DNA of 64,000 nt, taken from NCBI GenBank assembly GCA_028689585.1, contig JAQVCW010000005.1, positions 1 to 64,000 on the forward strand, written 5' to 3'. The DNA is from Lachnospiraceae bacterium (lineage in GTDB: Bacteria; Bacillota; Clostridia; Lachnospirales; Lachnospiraceae). A program made the translations under genes and the position numbers. The notes under the pieces are model-generated. The model worked only from the letters and a program-made list of their open reading frames with translations. It did no database searches and was not told where the DNA came from. Below, piece by piece: positions 47,277-56,649 of the stretch; position 1 is the first letter of the stretch; every line of letters starts with the position of its first letter.

Positions 47277-48896
47277 CTACTTTGCAGTAGTTTCGCTTTC
47301 AGCGGTATCAGAAGCTGTCTCAGAAGACTCGCTGGCAGCACCAGTCTTCTCAATAGTAAAGGTATCATCAATGCTCTCTACACTTCCATCATCAGTAATC
47401 TGATAAGTGTCGATTGCAAAGCTGTCCGCATCCATGGTGATTACAGAGTAGCTTGGAAGCCAGTTCTGGCTGCGGGCTGCGATGTAATCCTGCTGAGTGC
47501 TGATCAGTTCATAATATTTAGAACCAGAAGCGGAGTTTGCTGTCATATACAGAGTTCCTTCCGGATTAGTAACCGTGTTTCCTTCTACATCTTCGATGGT
47601 ATAACACTGGTTATCTTCCTGGAATGCAGCCAGTGCAGAAGCAGCTTCTTCGTCTCCCTCTTCCGGAGCCAGTGCGATCTTCTCACCGCTTGCTGTGTTT
47701 GTCGCATGATCCCAGTCATAATCGGATCCATCCTCATTCAGAGTGAATTCATAATTCTGATGTTCTTGTCCATCTCCGTAGAGCATTTTAGAACGGCTGT
47801 AGGTATGGTCATGTCCCTGCAGAACAACATCAATATTGAAAGTATCAAAAATCGGAGTCAACTGAGTACGAAGGATCATACCATCTGTGTCTGAATGATC
47901 CAGACCTGATCCGTAAATATCCTGATGCATGGTTACGATTCTCCATGCTGCATCCGGATAAGCATCTACTGCTTCCTGGATGGCTGCAGAATGTTCTGCT
48001 GCATTGTAATTGTTGGTGTTCAGAACAATAAACAGGCCATCACCATAGCTGTAGTAGTAGTCACCGCCAGCCGCAGTTGTTCCGTTTTCTGTTGCATTTG
48101 GATTGTTGAAATGATAAGCATAGTCCTCATTCAGAGAGTCATGGTTACCAATCGTGGTAGCTACGGACAGTCCGGTAAGTGCTTCTGCATTCAGATAAGC
48201 AGCATACTCTTCTTCCTTTGGCTTACCGGTTTTGTTTACCTGATCACCTGCGGAAATGACAAAGTTCAGATCCGGATTTTCTGTTACGGCAGTGGTCAGA
48301 GTGCGGTTCCATGCAAAGCCATCGTTACAGGCTGCGGTATTTGCTGCTCCATCATCCGGTACCAGCTCTGCGCCGTTCTGAGTCTGTCCCTTGGAAGCAC
48401 CGATCTGAGGATCGCCAACGTAAAGGATCTTTACGCTGTCCAGGCTCTGTGTTTTGTATTCACAGACATCACTCTGCTCTCCGTTCTTTTCTACGGTATA
48501 AAAATAAGTGGTGTCCGGTTCCAGACCTGTTACAGTTACATGATTGTATGTATAAGCAGTGTCACCGGTCAATGTCTGATCCACATCACCTGAGGTTCCT
48601 GTGAATGCCTCCAAAGCTGCCTGATCCGTTCCAAAGTGTACGATTGGAGTAGCTTCACTGTCAGTCTTTTCACTATACCATGCAAAATTCAATTCAGACT
48701 CATCTGCTCCCGGAGTGAGGGATACTTTTGTATAATCAGCAGCAATATTCTCCCAATCTGCAGTCCATTCACTCCATCCACTCTCCGCGCCGGTTACACT
48801 GCTGTCATTGTAATGATCTGTGCTGGCATATACTGCCGGGCAGGTTCCTGCAATGGCTAAAACGGTCATAAGTGCGGCAACAACTTTTCTCTTCAT
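47277..48896 (-). CDS. Secreted purple acid-type metallophosphoesterase
   Basis: 539 residues. Signal peptide MKRKVVAALMTVLAIAG... ending near AVYAS. An N-terminal fibronectin-III-like purple acid phosphatase domain (about 45-160, with FTGTSGDVDQT and VTVTGLEPDTTYFYTVEK) is followed by the metallophosphatase domain: VGDPQIGASKG, ISAGDQVNKTG, IGNHDS, VTMHQDIYGSG and VLQGHDHTYSR. The C-terminal tail is Ser/Thr/Glu-rich with no sortase or hydrophobic anchor. Extracellular phosphate release is expected. A strong promoter and a palindromic operator precede it. Confidence 0.92.
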   Translation of the reverse strand: MKRKVVAALMTVLAIAGTCPAVYASTDHYNDSSVTGAESGWSEWTADWENIAADYTKVSLTPGADESELNFAWYSEKTDSEATPIVHFGTDQAALEAFTGTSGDVDQTLTGDTAYTYNHVTVTGLEPDTTYFYTVEKNGEQSDVCEYKTQSLDSVKILYVGDPQIGASKGQTQNGAELVPDDGAANTAACNDGFAWNRTLTTAVTENPDLNFVISAGDQVNKTGKPKEEEYAAYLNAEALTGLSVATTIGNHDSLNEDYAYHFNNPNATENGTTAAGGDYYYSYGDGLFIVLNTNNYNAAEHSAAIQEAVDAYPDAAWRIVTMHQDIYGSGLDHSDTDGMILRTQLTPIFDTFNIDVVLQGHDHTYSRSKMLYGDGQEHQNYEFTLNEDGSDYDWDHATNTASGEKIALAPEEGDEEAASALAAFQEDNQCYTIEDVEGNTVTNPEGTLYMTANSASGSKYYELISTQQDYIAARSQNWLPSYSVITMDADSFAIDTYQITDDGSVESIDDTFTIEKTGAASESSETASDTAESETTAK

Positions 48897-49023
48897 AATA
48901 GTTTAACTCCTTTCAAACTCAACCAGATATTTTATTTTTATTCAAATAATATTACTGGTAACAGGTGAGTTAAACTTCCGGGCCCCTGAAGTATAATTCC
49001 TTTTATCCTGTGTGCCGAGGTAA

Positions 49024-49092
49024 AGTATGGCACTAAAATCCCCTGTTGTCAATGCAGTTGTCAGAAAGTTTATGAAATATTGCATAAACTTT
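49024..49092 (-). promoter_or_regulatory. Promoter and palindromic operator of the secreted phosphatase operon
   Basis: On the minus strand TTGACA (49047-49052), a 17-base spacer and CATACT (49024-49029) form a promoter. About 13 bp upstream of the -35 lies a perfect 10-bp inverted repeat AAAGTTTATG / CATAAACTTT with an 8-base centre (49065-49092). It lacks a T-run, so it looks like an operator rather than a terminator of the GH30 gene. Confidence 0.6.
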
Positions 49093-49191
49093 ACATAACT
49101 TACGCAAAAAACACATTTATTTTACAGAAAAGAGTTGTTTTTAGGATTTGAATTTTACATGGCAAGACTGCTTTTTACTCCTAAGGAAGCA

Positions 49192-50559
49192 TTATGAAAG
49201 CAGAACGGTAGCGATTGCGTCTCCCGGCAGCTTCAGTGCGGCCGTCTTACCTTCTGTTCTCAGATAGACTTCTTTTTCTTTTGCGGTCCGGTTCATCACA
49301 ACCACGGCAATCTGCCCATCGGGACGCAGTGCGGCTGTCACATCCAGTTCATCGGTATATTTGCTGTTTGCAATCCATACACTTCCCGGAAGGATGTAAT
49401 GGCTGAAGTGGCGGATGTATTCCCAGGAAAGCTTGGTCTCCAGCGTATCTGTTTTTTCATCATACATCATGGGCGCTTCGCACCAGTTCTGCACATGATT
49501 CGGGCCGCCCTGACTGTTGAACAGAATGCTCCAGTTTACCAGGAAGGACGCTCCGCCGTTGAGATTGCCGGCCATATCATGACCATACATTCTGGCATGG
49601 GCCAGTTGATCCCCGGTGGTAAAATGACTGTACTCCACGCAGCCTTCGGTAAAGGCCAGCTTTTTATCCGGATAAAGTCTGCGCAGAACGTCCAGCGCCT
49701 CAAAGTGATCTCCGGAATACCAGTGAAAGCCAATGCCATCCACCATAGAAGCTGTTTCCTCATCGATGACCTCTCTGGCCCGTTCCACCATTCTCTCTTT
49801 ATTGTGATCCCAGATAAAGACCTCCAGACCGGTAAGACCATGGCGCTTTAAGGCCGGATAGAGGAAGTCCTTCAGAAATTCTTTTTCCTGCGCTCCGTCA
49901 TAACAGCAGGAATCCCAGGTCTGTACAGCATTTGGTTCGTTCTGGATACTGATTCGCTTCACTGCCACTCCGGTTTCAAGATAGGCCTCCACAAAACGGC
50001 ACATATACTCGGCCCACATCTCATAGTATTCTTTTTTCAGCATTCCGCCGTGATTCTTTTCACCATTTGTTTTCATAAATGCAGGAGGACTCCAGGGACT
50101 GAGCATCACAGTCAATGGCTCCTGACGTTCTTGGGTTATCGCGTTATAGAAGGGAAGAATATACTCTTCATCTCTTTTCAGAGAGAAACTTTCCATAGCG
50201 GTATCAGTCTCATCCTCCATGGCGGAATAATTGCCCAGGCTTGCATCGCAGCTATCGATTGCCATTCTGGTCTGATTGTATCCGAGACCGTCTTGTCCAA
50301 AGCAGGCATCCAGAAACTGTTTCTTATTCTGTTCGCTCATTTTCGCAAAGGTGAAGGCTGCTGCTTCTGTCAGAGTAGCTCCGAAGCCTTCGATCTTCTG
50401 TCCGGTCAGAAACGGATAGAGATTAATCACCTGATTTTCCCTGGATGGGTCTTCTTTTAATACGGCGGTCTGACTGCTCTTTTGTATGGTGCATCCATCA
50501 TAAGAGGTGATATCCGCGGTCATTTTAATTTCATTCTTTTTCGTAAATTCCTGTTTCAT
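49192..50559 (-). CDS. Glycoside hydrolase family 30 enzyme
   Basis: 455 residues, no signal peptide, so cytoplasmic. The (beta/alpha)8 core has the family start GFGATLTEAAAFTFAKM, the acid/base Glu in RISIQNEPNAVQTW (about residue 209) and the nucleophile Glu in LAFTEGCVEYSHF (about 310). A beta side domain follows, ending with AVVVMNRTAKEKEVYL. GH30 members cleave beta-glucosidic bonds of glucosylceramide or beta-1,6-glucan, or xylans. Last gene of the sugar ABC/YesMN operon, overlapping the regulator by 4 bases, so it probably degrades the imported oligosaccharide. Confidence 0.9.
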   Translation of the reverse strand: MKQEFTKKNEIKMTADITSYDGCTIQKSSQTAVLKEDPSRENQVINLYPFLTGQKIEGFGATLTEAAAFTFAKMSEQNKKQFLDACFGQDGLGYNQTRMAIDSCDASLGNYSAMEDETDTAMESFSLKRDEEYILPFYNAITQERQEPLTVMLSPWSPPAFMKTNGEKNHGGMLKKEYYEMWAEYMCRFVEAYLETGVAVKRISIQNEPNAVQTWDSCCYDGAQEKEFLKDFLYPALKRHGLTGLEVFIWDHNKERMVERAREVIDEETASMVDGIGFHWYSGDHFEALDVLRRLYPDKKLAFTEGCVEYSHFTTGDQLAHARMYGHDMAGNLNGGASFLVNWSILFNSQGGPNHVQNWCEAPMMYDEKTDTLETKLSWEYIRHFSHYILPGSVWIANSKYTDELDVTAALRPDGQIAVVVMNRTAKEKEVYLRTEGKTAALKLPGDAIATVLLS

Positions 50560-51320
50560 TCGTCCACTACCCCCAAACTTTTTCTGTATTCTGAGGGGCT
50601 CTGCCCCATCACCTTCTTAAATACTCTGGAAAAATACTTTTCATCATGAAAGCCGGATTGAAAGGCAATCTCATAAATTTTCATGCTGCCATCCTGCATA
50701 TAATTGCAGGCATATTCAATCCTTGTTTTATTCAAATAATCAATGAAGCCGCAGCCAAGATGCTGTGAAAACAAGGTGGACAGATATGCGGTGGACACCC
50801 CCACCTTTTCCGCCACCTGCTTCAGATTCAGATCCTCCCTCAAATGCTCCCGGATATATTCCCTGGCATTATAGACCGGCAGATTGCCCATCTTTTCTTC
50901 AGACTTTACCTTCGGCTGTTCCACTGCTGTTTTATTGCTGTCCGAGTTCAAAATCTGACTCAGTCTTTCACAGAGTTCAGTGGAGCGGCAGGGCTTTAAC
51001 AGGTAATCCACTGCGCCAAGGCGCAGGGCCTGCTGTACGTAGGAAAAGGTATCGTAGCCGGACAAAATGATGGTTTTGGGACAGATTCCTTTATTCTTTG
51101 CCTCTTTCATCACTTCCAGGCCGTTTTTTCCGGGCATCTGCACATCCAGCAGCATAACCTCAGGCTGCTGCCGGTAAATAAGATCCAGCGCCTCTTCCCC
51201 GCTCTTTGCGGTATATACAGCAGAAAAACAATTCATATTATTCAGGATATATTTTGCCATCCGGTTTAATATGTTTTCTTCATCATCTACAATTAACAGA
51301 CGTGCTTTTCTCTCTTCCAT
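50556..51320 (-). CDS. YesN-type response regulator (AraC family)
   Basis: 254 residues. Receiver domain: IVDDEENILNR, phospho-acceptor Asp in EVMLLDVQMPGKNGLE (about residue 58), ILSGYDTFSYVQQALRLGAVDYLLKPC. After a linker, a C-terminal AraC-type double helix-turn-helix with LKQVAEKVGVSTAYLSTLFSQHLG and IAFQSGFHDEKYFSRVFKKVMG. Partner of the YesM-type kinase upstream; together they should activate the sugar operon in which they are encoded. Confidence 0.95.
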   Translation of the reverse strand: MEERKARLLIVDDEENILNRMAKYILNNMNCFSAVYTAKSGEEALDLIYRQQPEVMLLDVQMPGKNGLEVMKEAKNKGICPKTIILSGYDTFSYVQQALRLGAVDYLLKPCRSTELCERLSQILNSDSNKTAVEQPKVKSEEKMGNLPVYNAREYIREHLREDLNLKQVAEKVGVSTAYLSTLFSQHLGCGFIDYLNKTRIEYACNYMQDGSMKIYEIAFQSGFHDEKYFSRVFKKVMGQSPSEYRKSLGVVDE

Positions 51321-51427
51321 ATTTCATGCCTCTTCTTGAACATCAGCCCATCCTGAATTTGTCCTGGACAAATGGACTGATGCTGCATGCCAGTTTTTTA
51401 CAGAAAACTTGACACAACCATTGTTAT

Positions 51428-53257
51428 CTAATGAATAATCGGTATGACAATCCATACCTTAGTCCCTTTCCCCTTTTGACTGGTGATCTTCAACTGGTAA
51501 TTCTCTCCATACCGCAGAGTCAGACGTTCTTTGATATTTCGAATTGCGTAATGACCGATTCTGAGGTTGGGATAATGATCCGGCGCCATTTCTTCAAGAA
51601 GAAGGTCTGCCTCCTCCTGATCCATTCCGGCACCGTCATCTTCAATGATAAATTCCATGGTTCCATCTTTTTCCACTCCGGAAATATGGACATAGCTGCT
51701 TTCCTGCTTCTGTTCAAAGCCGTGGACAATTGCATTTTCCACAAATGGCTGAAGCAGAAGCTTGCTGATCTTATACTGCATGATCTGTTCTTCCACATCT
51801 ATTTTATAAAAAAAGCTTCTGGAAAAACGCATTCTCTGGATTTGCAGATATCGGGTGATCAGATCCATTTCCCGCCCCACAGTAATCTCACTTTCTCCCT
51901 GGCTTAAAAGCAGCCGGAACAGTTCAGAGAGGGCCAGAATATCTTCGCCCAGCTTTTCACTGCCTGCATCAATGGCTTCCCAATACAGAGAATCCAGTAC
52001 GTTATACAGAAAATGAGGGTTGATCTGTGCCTGCAGCGCATTCAGCTCGATCTCCCGCTCCTTCAGTGCCATGACATAGTTGCGGTCAATCAGGCGCTTC
52101 GTCTCCGCTGCCATGTGGTTGAAGCCCATGGACAGTTCCCCAATCTCATCCAGGCCGACCACCTCTACCTGCTGGGAAAAATCACCATTTTGAAAACGTT
52201 CCATGGAGGCCAGCAGTGTCTTGACCGAACGGGACAGACTGCCGGAGATGATGGAGGATAAGGGCCATGCCATCACCAGGAGCAGTATCATCATTGTAGC
52301 AGGGAGAAGCAGATCCGCCTGGGTATGCATTCTCCAGTTTTCCTTCGGAGATACGTAACATATGATCATGTTATCTTTACTGTTTGGTGCTGCGAACAGA
52401 TAGGAACTTTGGGAAGAAAGCCGGACCGATTCATCGGTATTTGATGACGTTTGCAGTTCTTTCAGCTTCTGTGCCGTTACGGAAGATAATTCTTCCAGAC
52501 TGTCCTCATTCACCTGGCCGGAACTGAGCAGTACCTGCCCCAGACTGTCCATGATCACCACACCCTCATTGGGATATTTTATTACATTAGAACAGATGGT
52601 ATCATACCTGGATACTTCAATTCCGATTGCCAGTACGCCAAGTCTTCTGCGTTTAGCCATATCAAAAAGGATTCGGTAAGCTACCATCTTATCTGATTTA
52701 TTATACAGAAAAATATCCTGATTGCCGGATTTTACCCGCTTCCATATGATATCGCCCATAGCCGCTGCCGCCTCTTCGTAAAAAGGCAGCTCGCGGATAT
52801 GTTCGATATGAGTATTATGTACACTGGCATCACGGCTGATATAAAAAGGGGACAGGCCATTTTCCGGATACAAGATCACGGTTTTGATCTGGCTCTTGAT
52901 TGCCAGGATATCGGAAACGAAGGAAACCGGAGTGTTTTTGGTCCAGAACAGACCATCTCCCTGATACTTCTCCTTTTCGTTCAGCAAAAGCTGATGGATC
53001 CCTGCATTCACCGCGAAATAATCGGAAATATCCAGCACATCCTGCTGCATATAGTCAATATTTTCACTGATGGTCTGCACAAATCTCTGATAAGTCGTAA
53101 GTTCATCCCGCATCGTATTATGATAGATCCAGATATATATGATGCCGGTACCGATCAGTAAGATGGGGAGCAATATCAGATAGATGGATACAATAATCTT
53201 ATTTTTCATCCTGAGATTGCGGTATTTGATTGTCTGAAAACAGGTCCGTTTTTTCAT
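51428..53257 (-). CDS. YesM-type sensor histidine kinase
   Basis: 609 residues from the ATG at 53257; a GTG at 53284 is possible. Two helices (near 25-47 and 320-345) bound a large extracytoplasmic Cache-like sensor. A HAMP domain follows (RSVKTLLASMERFQNGDFSQQV), then the His_kinase domain with the LNALQAQINPHFLYNVLDSLYWEA H region and the C-terminal ATPase NAIVHGFEQ and DDGAGMDQEE. Likely senses an extracellular carbohydrate and phosphorylates the YesN-type regulator 107 bp downstream. Confidence 0.93.
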   Translation of the reverse strand: MKKRTCFQTIKYRNLRMKNKIIVSIYLILLPILLIGTGIIYIWIYHNTMRDELTTYQRFVQTISENIDYMQQDVLDISDYFAVNAGIHQLLLNEKEKYQGDGLFWTKNTPVSFVSDILAIKSQIKTVILYPENGLSPFYISRDASVHNTHIEHIRELPFYEEAAAAMGDIIWKRVKSGNQDIFLYNKSDKMVAYRILFDMAKRRRLGVLAIGIEVSRYDTICSNVIKYPNEGVVIMDSLGQVLLSSGQVNEDSLEELSSVTAQKLKELQTSSNTDESVRLSSQSSYLFAAPNSKDNMIICYVSPKENWRMHTQADLLLPATMMILLLVMAWPLSSIISGSLSRSVKTLLASMERFQNGDFSQQVEVVGLDEIGELSMGFNHMAAETKRLIDRNYVMALKEREIELNALQAQINPHFLYNVLDSLYWEAIDAGSEKLGEDILALSELFRLLLSQGESEITVGREMDLITRYLQIQRMRFSRSFFYKIDVEEQIMQYKISKLLLQPFVENAIVHGFEQKQESSYVHISGVEKDGTMEFIIEDDGAGMDQEEADLLLEEMAPDHYPNLRIGHYAIRNIKERLTLRYGENYQLKITSQKGKGTKVWIVIPIIH

Positions 53258-53285
53258 CCTGCAGCCTTCTCTTTCCTTTGACACA

Positions 53286-54128
53286 TCAGCCCTTTACTGC
53301 GCCCATTGCCACGCCTTCTGTAATGTGTCTGTTTAAGATCAGATACAAAATCACCATAGGAGCTGCTGTCAGTGCCATGACTGCAAACTGAACCGAGTAG
53401 TTGGAAGCATAGATTCCGGTAAACTCAAGTACGGAGAATGGAAGTGTCTTCCACTTCGGACTGCTCAGGTAGGTGCTGGCCATCATGAATTCGTTCCAGT
53501 TATTTAAGAAAGTCATGATAGAAACTGTTACCAGTGAGGTCTTGAGCATCGGTATCATGATAACTACAATAACCCGGTAAATTCCGCAGCCGTCAATGAC
53601 TGCCGCTTCTTCAATTTCCTTGGGAATACTTTCCATAAAGCTTCCGGTCAGAAACAGTCCCTGTGGAAGTGAAAAAGCCACATAGGGAATCAGCAGTGCC
53701 CAGATGGTATCTGTCAGATGCAGTTTATCATAAATGATGTAATTTGGCAAAAGTGTGGCATGAATTGGTATCATCATTCCCAAAAGAATAAGTCCTCTGA
53801 CCGTACCGGACAGTTTCCAGTGCATTCTGGTACAGGCAAATGCCATCATGACAGAGATCATCAGAACCAGGATCACCGCCAGAATATTGATCAGCAGACT
53901 GTTTTTCAGGTACAGCAGAAAATGTCCGTTGACAAATGCAGTGACATAATTATCCCATCGTATATTTTCCGGCCAGATCAAAAGTCCTCTGGTAAACATC
54001 TCTGTGTTGCTGGCAAACGAGAAATCCAGAAGCCAGATCAGCGGAAATATCTGTATTACCGCGAATACCAGCAGCACAAACCACATCACGATTCTTGCCG
54101 GTGTGAGTTTCTTCTTTTTTCCTTTCAT
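53286..54128 (-). CDS. Carbohydrate ABC transporter permease, MalG type
   Basis: 280 residues, six helices. The inner-membrane permease EAA loop ESIPKEIEEAAVIDGCGIYRVI lies near residue 180. Partners: MalF-type permease (4 bp upstream) and the binding protein. No ATPase is encoded in the operon, so a shared MsmX-type ATPase elsewhere is expected. Confidence 0.94.
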   Translation of the reverse strand: MKGKKKKLTPARIVMWFVLLVFAVIQIFPLIWLLDFSFASNTEMFTRGLLIWPENIRWDNYVTAFVNGHFLLYLKNSLLINILAVILVLMISVMMAFACTRMHWKLSGTVRGLILLGMMIPIHATLLPNYIIYDKLHLTDTIWALLIPYVAFSLPQGLFLTGSFMESIPKEIEEAAVIDGCGIYRVIVVIMIPMLKTSLVTVSIMTFLNNWNEFMMASTYLSSPKWKTLPFSVLEFTGIYASNYSVQFAVMALTAAPMVILYLILNRHITEGVAMGAVKG

Positions 54129-54131
54129 TCT

Positions 54132-55007
54132 CTACGCCTCCTTTGGAAAAACTTTGGACAGCAGACGGGTTGCCAGAATACAGATCAGTACAAAAATCAC
54201 ACTGATGGCATTGCCGTAGCCGTAACGGAAGGAGCTGAACGCCTGCTTGTACAGATAATTCGCCATAAACTGAGTTTCATTGCCGGGTCCTCCTGCAGTC
54301 AGCAGATATACCGTCTCCATCTGCTTCAATGCAGAAATGACAGCCAGCGTTACATTCACTTCAATGACCGGCTTCATCAGTGGGAGGGTGATCCGCAAAA
54401 AGGTCTGCTTGTTATCCGCTCCGTCGATCGCGGCTGCTTCATAGAGCACCGGATCAATATTTTTGATACCGGTATAATAGATCAGCATTCCCCATCCAAA
54501 CCCATGCCAGATCAGTACGATGAGCACAGACCAGATGGCAGTTCCTGTTCCCAGCCAGTTTGTTTTTCCGGAAAATCCAAACAACTTTGCAATGTTGTTT
54601 AACAGGCCGAAATTTGGATTATAGATGAATTTCCACAAATAAGCAATGACTGCTACTGAAATTACATTTGGCAGGAAATAGACACAGCGGAAAAATCCTT
54701 CTGCTTTTCTTCCCATCCGGTCCAGAAGCGCTGCGGTAATAATCGCCAGCGGATGCTGGATCACGATAAAGCCTGCTGCCAGCAGCACTGAATTTCGCAG
54801 AGACATCCAGAAGTTTTTATCCTTCATCATCTCCTGATAATTTTTAAAGCCTATGAAATTAAACTTTCCCAACCCGCTGAAGTCTGTAAATCCGTAGTAG
54901 ACGCTCAGACAAATCGGCGCCAGAACAGCAAATGTAAACATCAGCAGTCCCGGAAATACAAGGGTAAATATAATTTTTTTGTTACTGTATGCTTTCTGCA
55001 TTGTCAC
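54132..55007 (-). CDS. Carbohydrate ABC transporter permease, MalF type
   Basis: 291 residues, six helices. EAA loop KNIDPVLYEAAAIDGADNKQTF lies near residue 175, typical of CUT1-type permeases. Encoded between the binding protein and the MalG-type permease, with a hairpin in the gap after the binding protein gene. Confidence 0.94.
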   Translation of the reverse strand: MTMQKAYSNKKIIFTLVFPGLLMFTFAVLAPICLSVYYGFTDFSGLGKFNFIGFKNYQEMMKDKNFWMSLRNSVLLAAGFIVIQHPLAIITAALLDRMGRKAEGFFRCVYFLPNVISVAVIAYLWKFIYNPNFGLLNNIAKLFGFSGKTNWLGTGTAIWSVLIVLIWHGFGWGMLIYYTGIKNIDPVLYEAAAIDGADNKQTFLRITLPLMKPVIEVNVTLAVISALKQMETVYLLTAGGPGNETQFMANYLYKQAFSSFRYGYGNAISVIFVLICILATRLLSKVFPKEA

Positions 55008-55115
55008 ACCCTCCTTCGTTCATTTGTTACCTGTGCACTGCCTGTCTCGTCCTGTAATTGCCCTGTTTTCAGAAAACCGCCTGAGTGAAGCATACAATCG
55101 GTCCGAAGAAAAGGC

Positions 55116-55147
55116 AATGGCCGCCCTCCACACAGAGGACGGCCATT
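55116..55147 (-). terminator. Attenuator-like hairpin after the sugar-binding protein gene
   Basis: A stem AATGGCCG / CGGCCATT with inner CTC/GAG pairs and a 6-base loop lies 18 bp after the binding-protein stop. Partial termination here would make the binding protein in excess over the permeases. Confidence 0.6.
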
Positions 55148-55165
55148 AACTATGAGGGAGGACTA

Positions 55166-56452
55166 TTATTTAACAAGTGCAGACAGACCAGCGTAGAAAT
55201 CTTCGGTACTGATAGAACCGATAGCAAGCTGCTGTACTGTATCTTCACAAACAGTCTTATATTCAGAGGTTCCCAGATCTCCCAGAGGGCTTCCGGATAC
55301 ATTGGTGGAAGCAGATACCATATCCATCAACTGTTTCTGAACTTCTGTTTCAGTTCCGGTTGCGAACTGTGAGAAATCCTGTGCTGACATACATACACCA
55401 TTTTCCCATGCAATTCTTGTCCAGTTTTCTGGAAGGAACATGTAGTTGAGCAGATCAATCGCTGCTTCTTTGTTTGCAGCGTTAGCTGTTACAGAGTAGC
55501 CGCCGCCATTCCATGCGGTGAGTGCGGTAGATGCTGCTTTGTCGCTGTTGATTACCGGCATATTGAAAATGCGGATATTTTCACGGATCTCATCAGGAAT
55601 ATCCTGATTGGTAGCCATACTCATATCCCAGCTTCCCATGTAGTACATTGCTGCCTGACCGTTGGTGAACAGGTTCTGTGCGGTACCGTAATCAGTGGTC
55701 TCAAAACCTATCTCAAATACGTTGCGCTCTGCTGCTTCACGAAGTTTGTTTGCTGCATCTGCGAAAACAGGATCGGAATAATCTCCGCTGGAAATTGCAT
55801 CCAGTGTTTTCTGCAGTACGCCTTCGCCTTCGGATTTCTGGATCATATCAGTCAGATAAATATACAGCGGCCATTTGTCTCCGCCATCCATTGCTACCGG
55901 AATGATACCTGCTTCATTAATGGTATCCGCCAGGGTAAGGAAATCATCATAAGTGGCAGGAATTTCCCAGCCGTTGTCTTCAAACATCTTTGCGTTGTAA
56001 TACATTACGATTACATCCGTATTACGAGGCAGACCATACAGTTTTCCGTCAGCACTGAAGCCATCGGTGGAACCGCTGATAAATCCATAGTCAGCATAAT
56101 CATCCTGATTTAATTCTGCAAGGATGCCTGCGTCAATAACTTCATCGATAAATCCAGGCTGTCCCCATACGCTGACCAGATCCGGCATTTCGCTGCCTGC
56201 TGCATACGCTTTGAATTTGGTCTTGTAAGCTTCATCATCCAGAGCTTCCACATCGATGGTAACGTTTGGATGTTCTACCATATAGGCATCAAAGATTGTC
56301 TGCTCTACCAGGCCCTGATCTGCGGTCCGGTCCGGATTGTTGGAAAATACCTTGATTGTTACCGGCTCCTCTTCTGCCATTGCGCTCATAGGCATCATGG
56401 AAAATGCGGTTGCTACAGCAATACCTGCTGCCATTGCTTTTCTTAATTTCAT
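55166..56452 (-). CDS. Extracellular sugar-binding protein (CUT1 ABC transporter)
   Basis: 428 residues, extracellular solute-binding protein family 1: TIKVFSNNPDRTADQGLVEQTIFDAYMVEHPNV start, MPDLVSVWG and GQAAMYYMGSWDMS. The signal peptide is of the signal peptidase I type (SMMPMSAMAEEEP) and there is no lipobox Cys in the first 60 residues, unlike most Gram-positive binding proteins. First gene of the operon, with AGGAGG upstream. Confidence 0.92.
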   Translation of the reverse strand: MKLRKAMAAGIAVATAFSMMPMSAMAEEEPVTIKVFSNNPDRTADQGLVEQTIFDAYMVEHPNVTIDVEALDDEAYKTKFKAYAAGSEMPDLVSVWGQPGFIDEVIDAGILAELNQDDYADYGFISGSTDGFSADGKLYGLPRNTDVIVMYYNAKMFEDNGWEIPATYDDFLTLADTINEAGIIPVAMDGGDKWPLYIYLTDMIQKSEGEGVLQKTLDAISSGDYSDPVFADAANKLREAAERNVFEIGFETTDYGTAQNLFTNGQAAMYYMGSWDMSMATNQDIPDEIRENIRIFNMPVINSDKAASTALTAWNGGGYSVTANAANKEAAIDLLNYMFLPENWTRIAWENGVCMSAQDFSQFATGTETEVQKQLMDMVSASTNVSGSPLGDLGTSEYKTVCEDTVQQLAIGSISTEDFYAGLSALVK

Positions 56453-56649
56453 AAACTTTTCCTCCTTTTAAGATGAAATGTGAATGACCGGTTCGTTCTT
56501 TTTAATTCCGGCTCGTTATCTTATGTAAAGAGTATATCAGTTTGATTTGTATTATTTAACATAGTATTTTTCAAAATGGTGGACTATTTTTTACTGTTTT
56601 CATTATTTTGTATATCATATATTTGTTTTTCAATATTTTATGTGCAATA

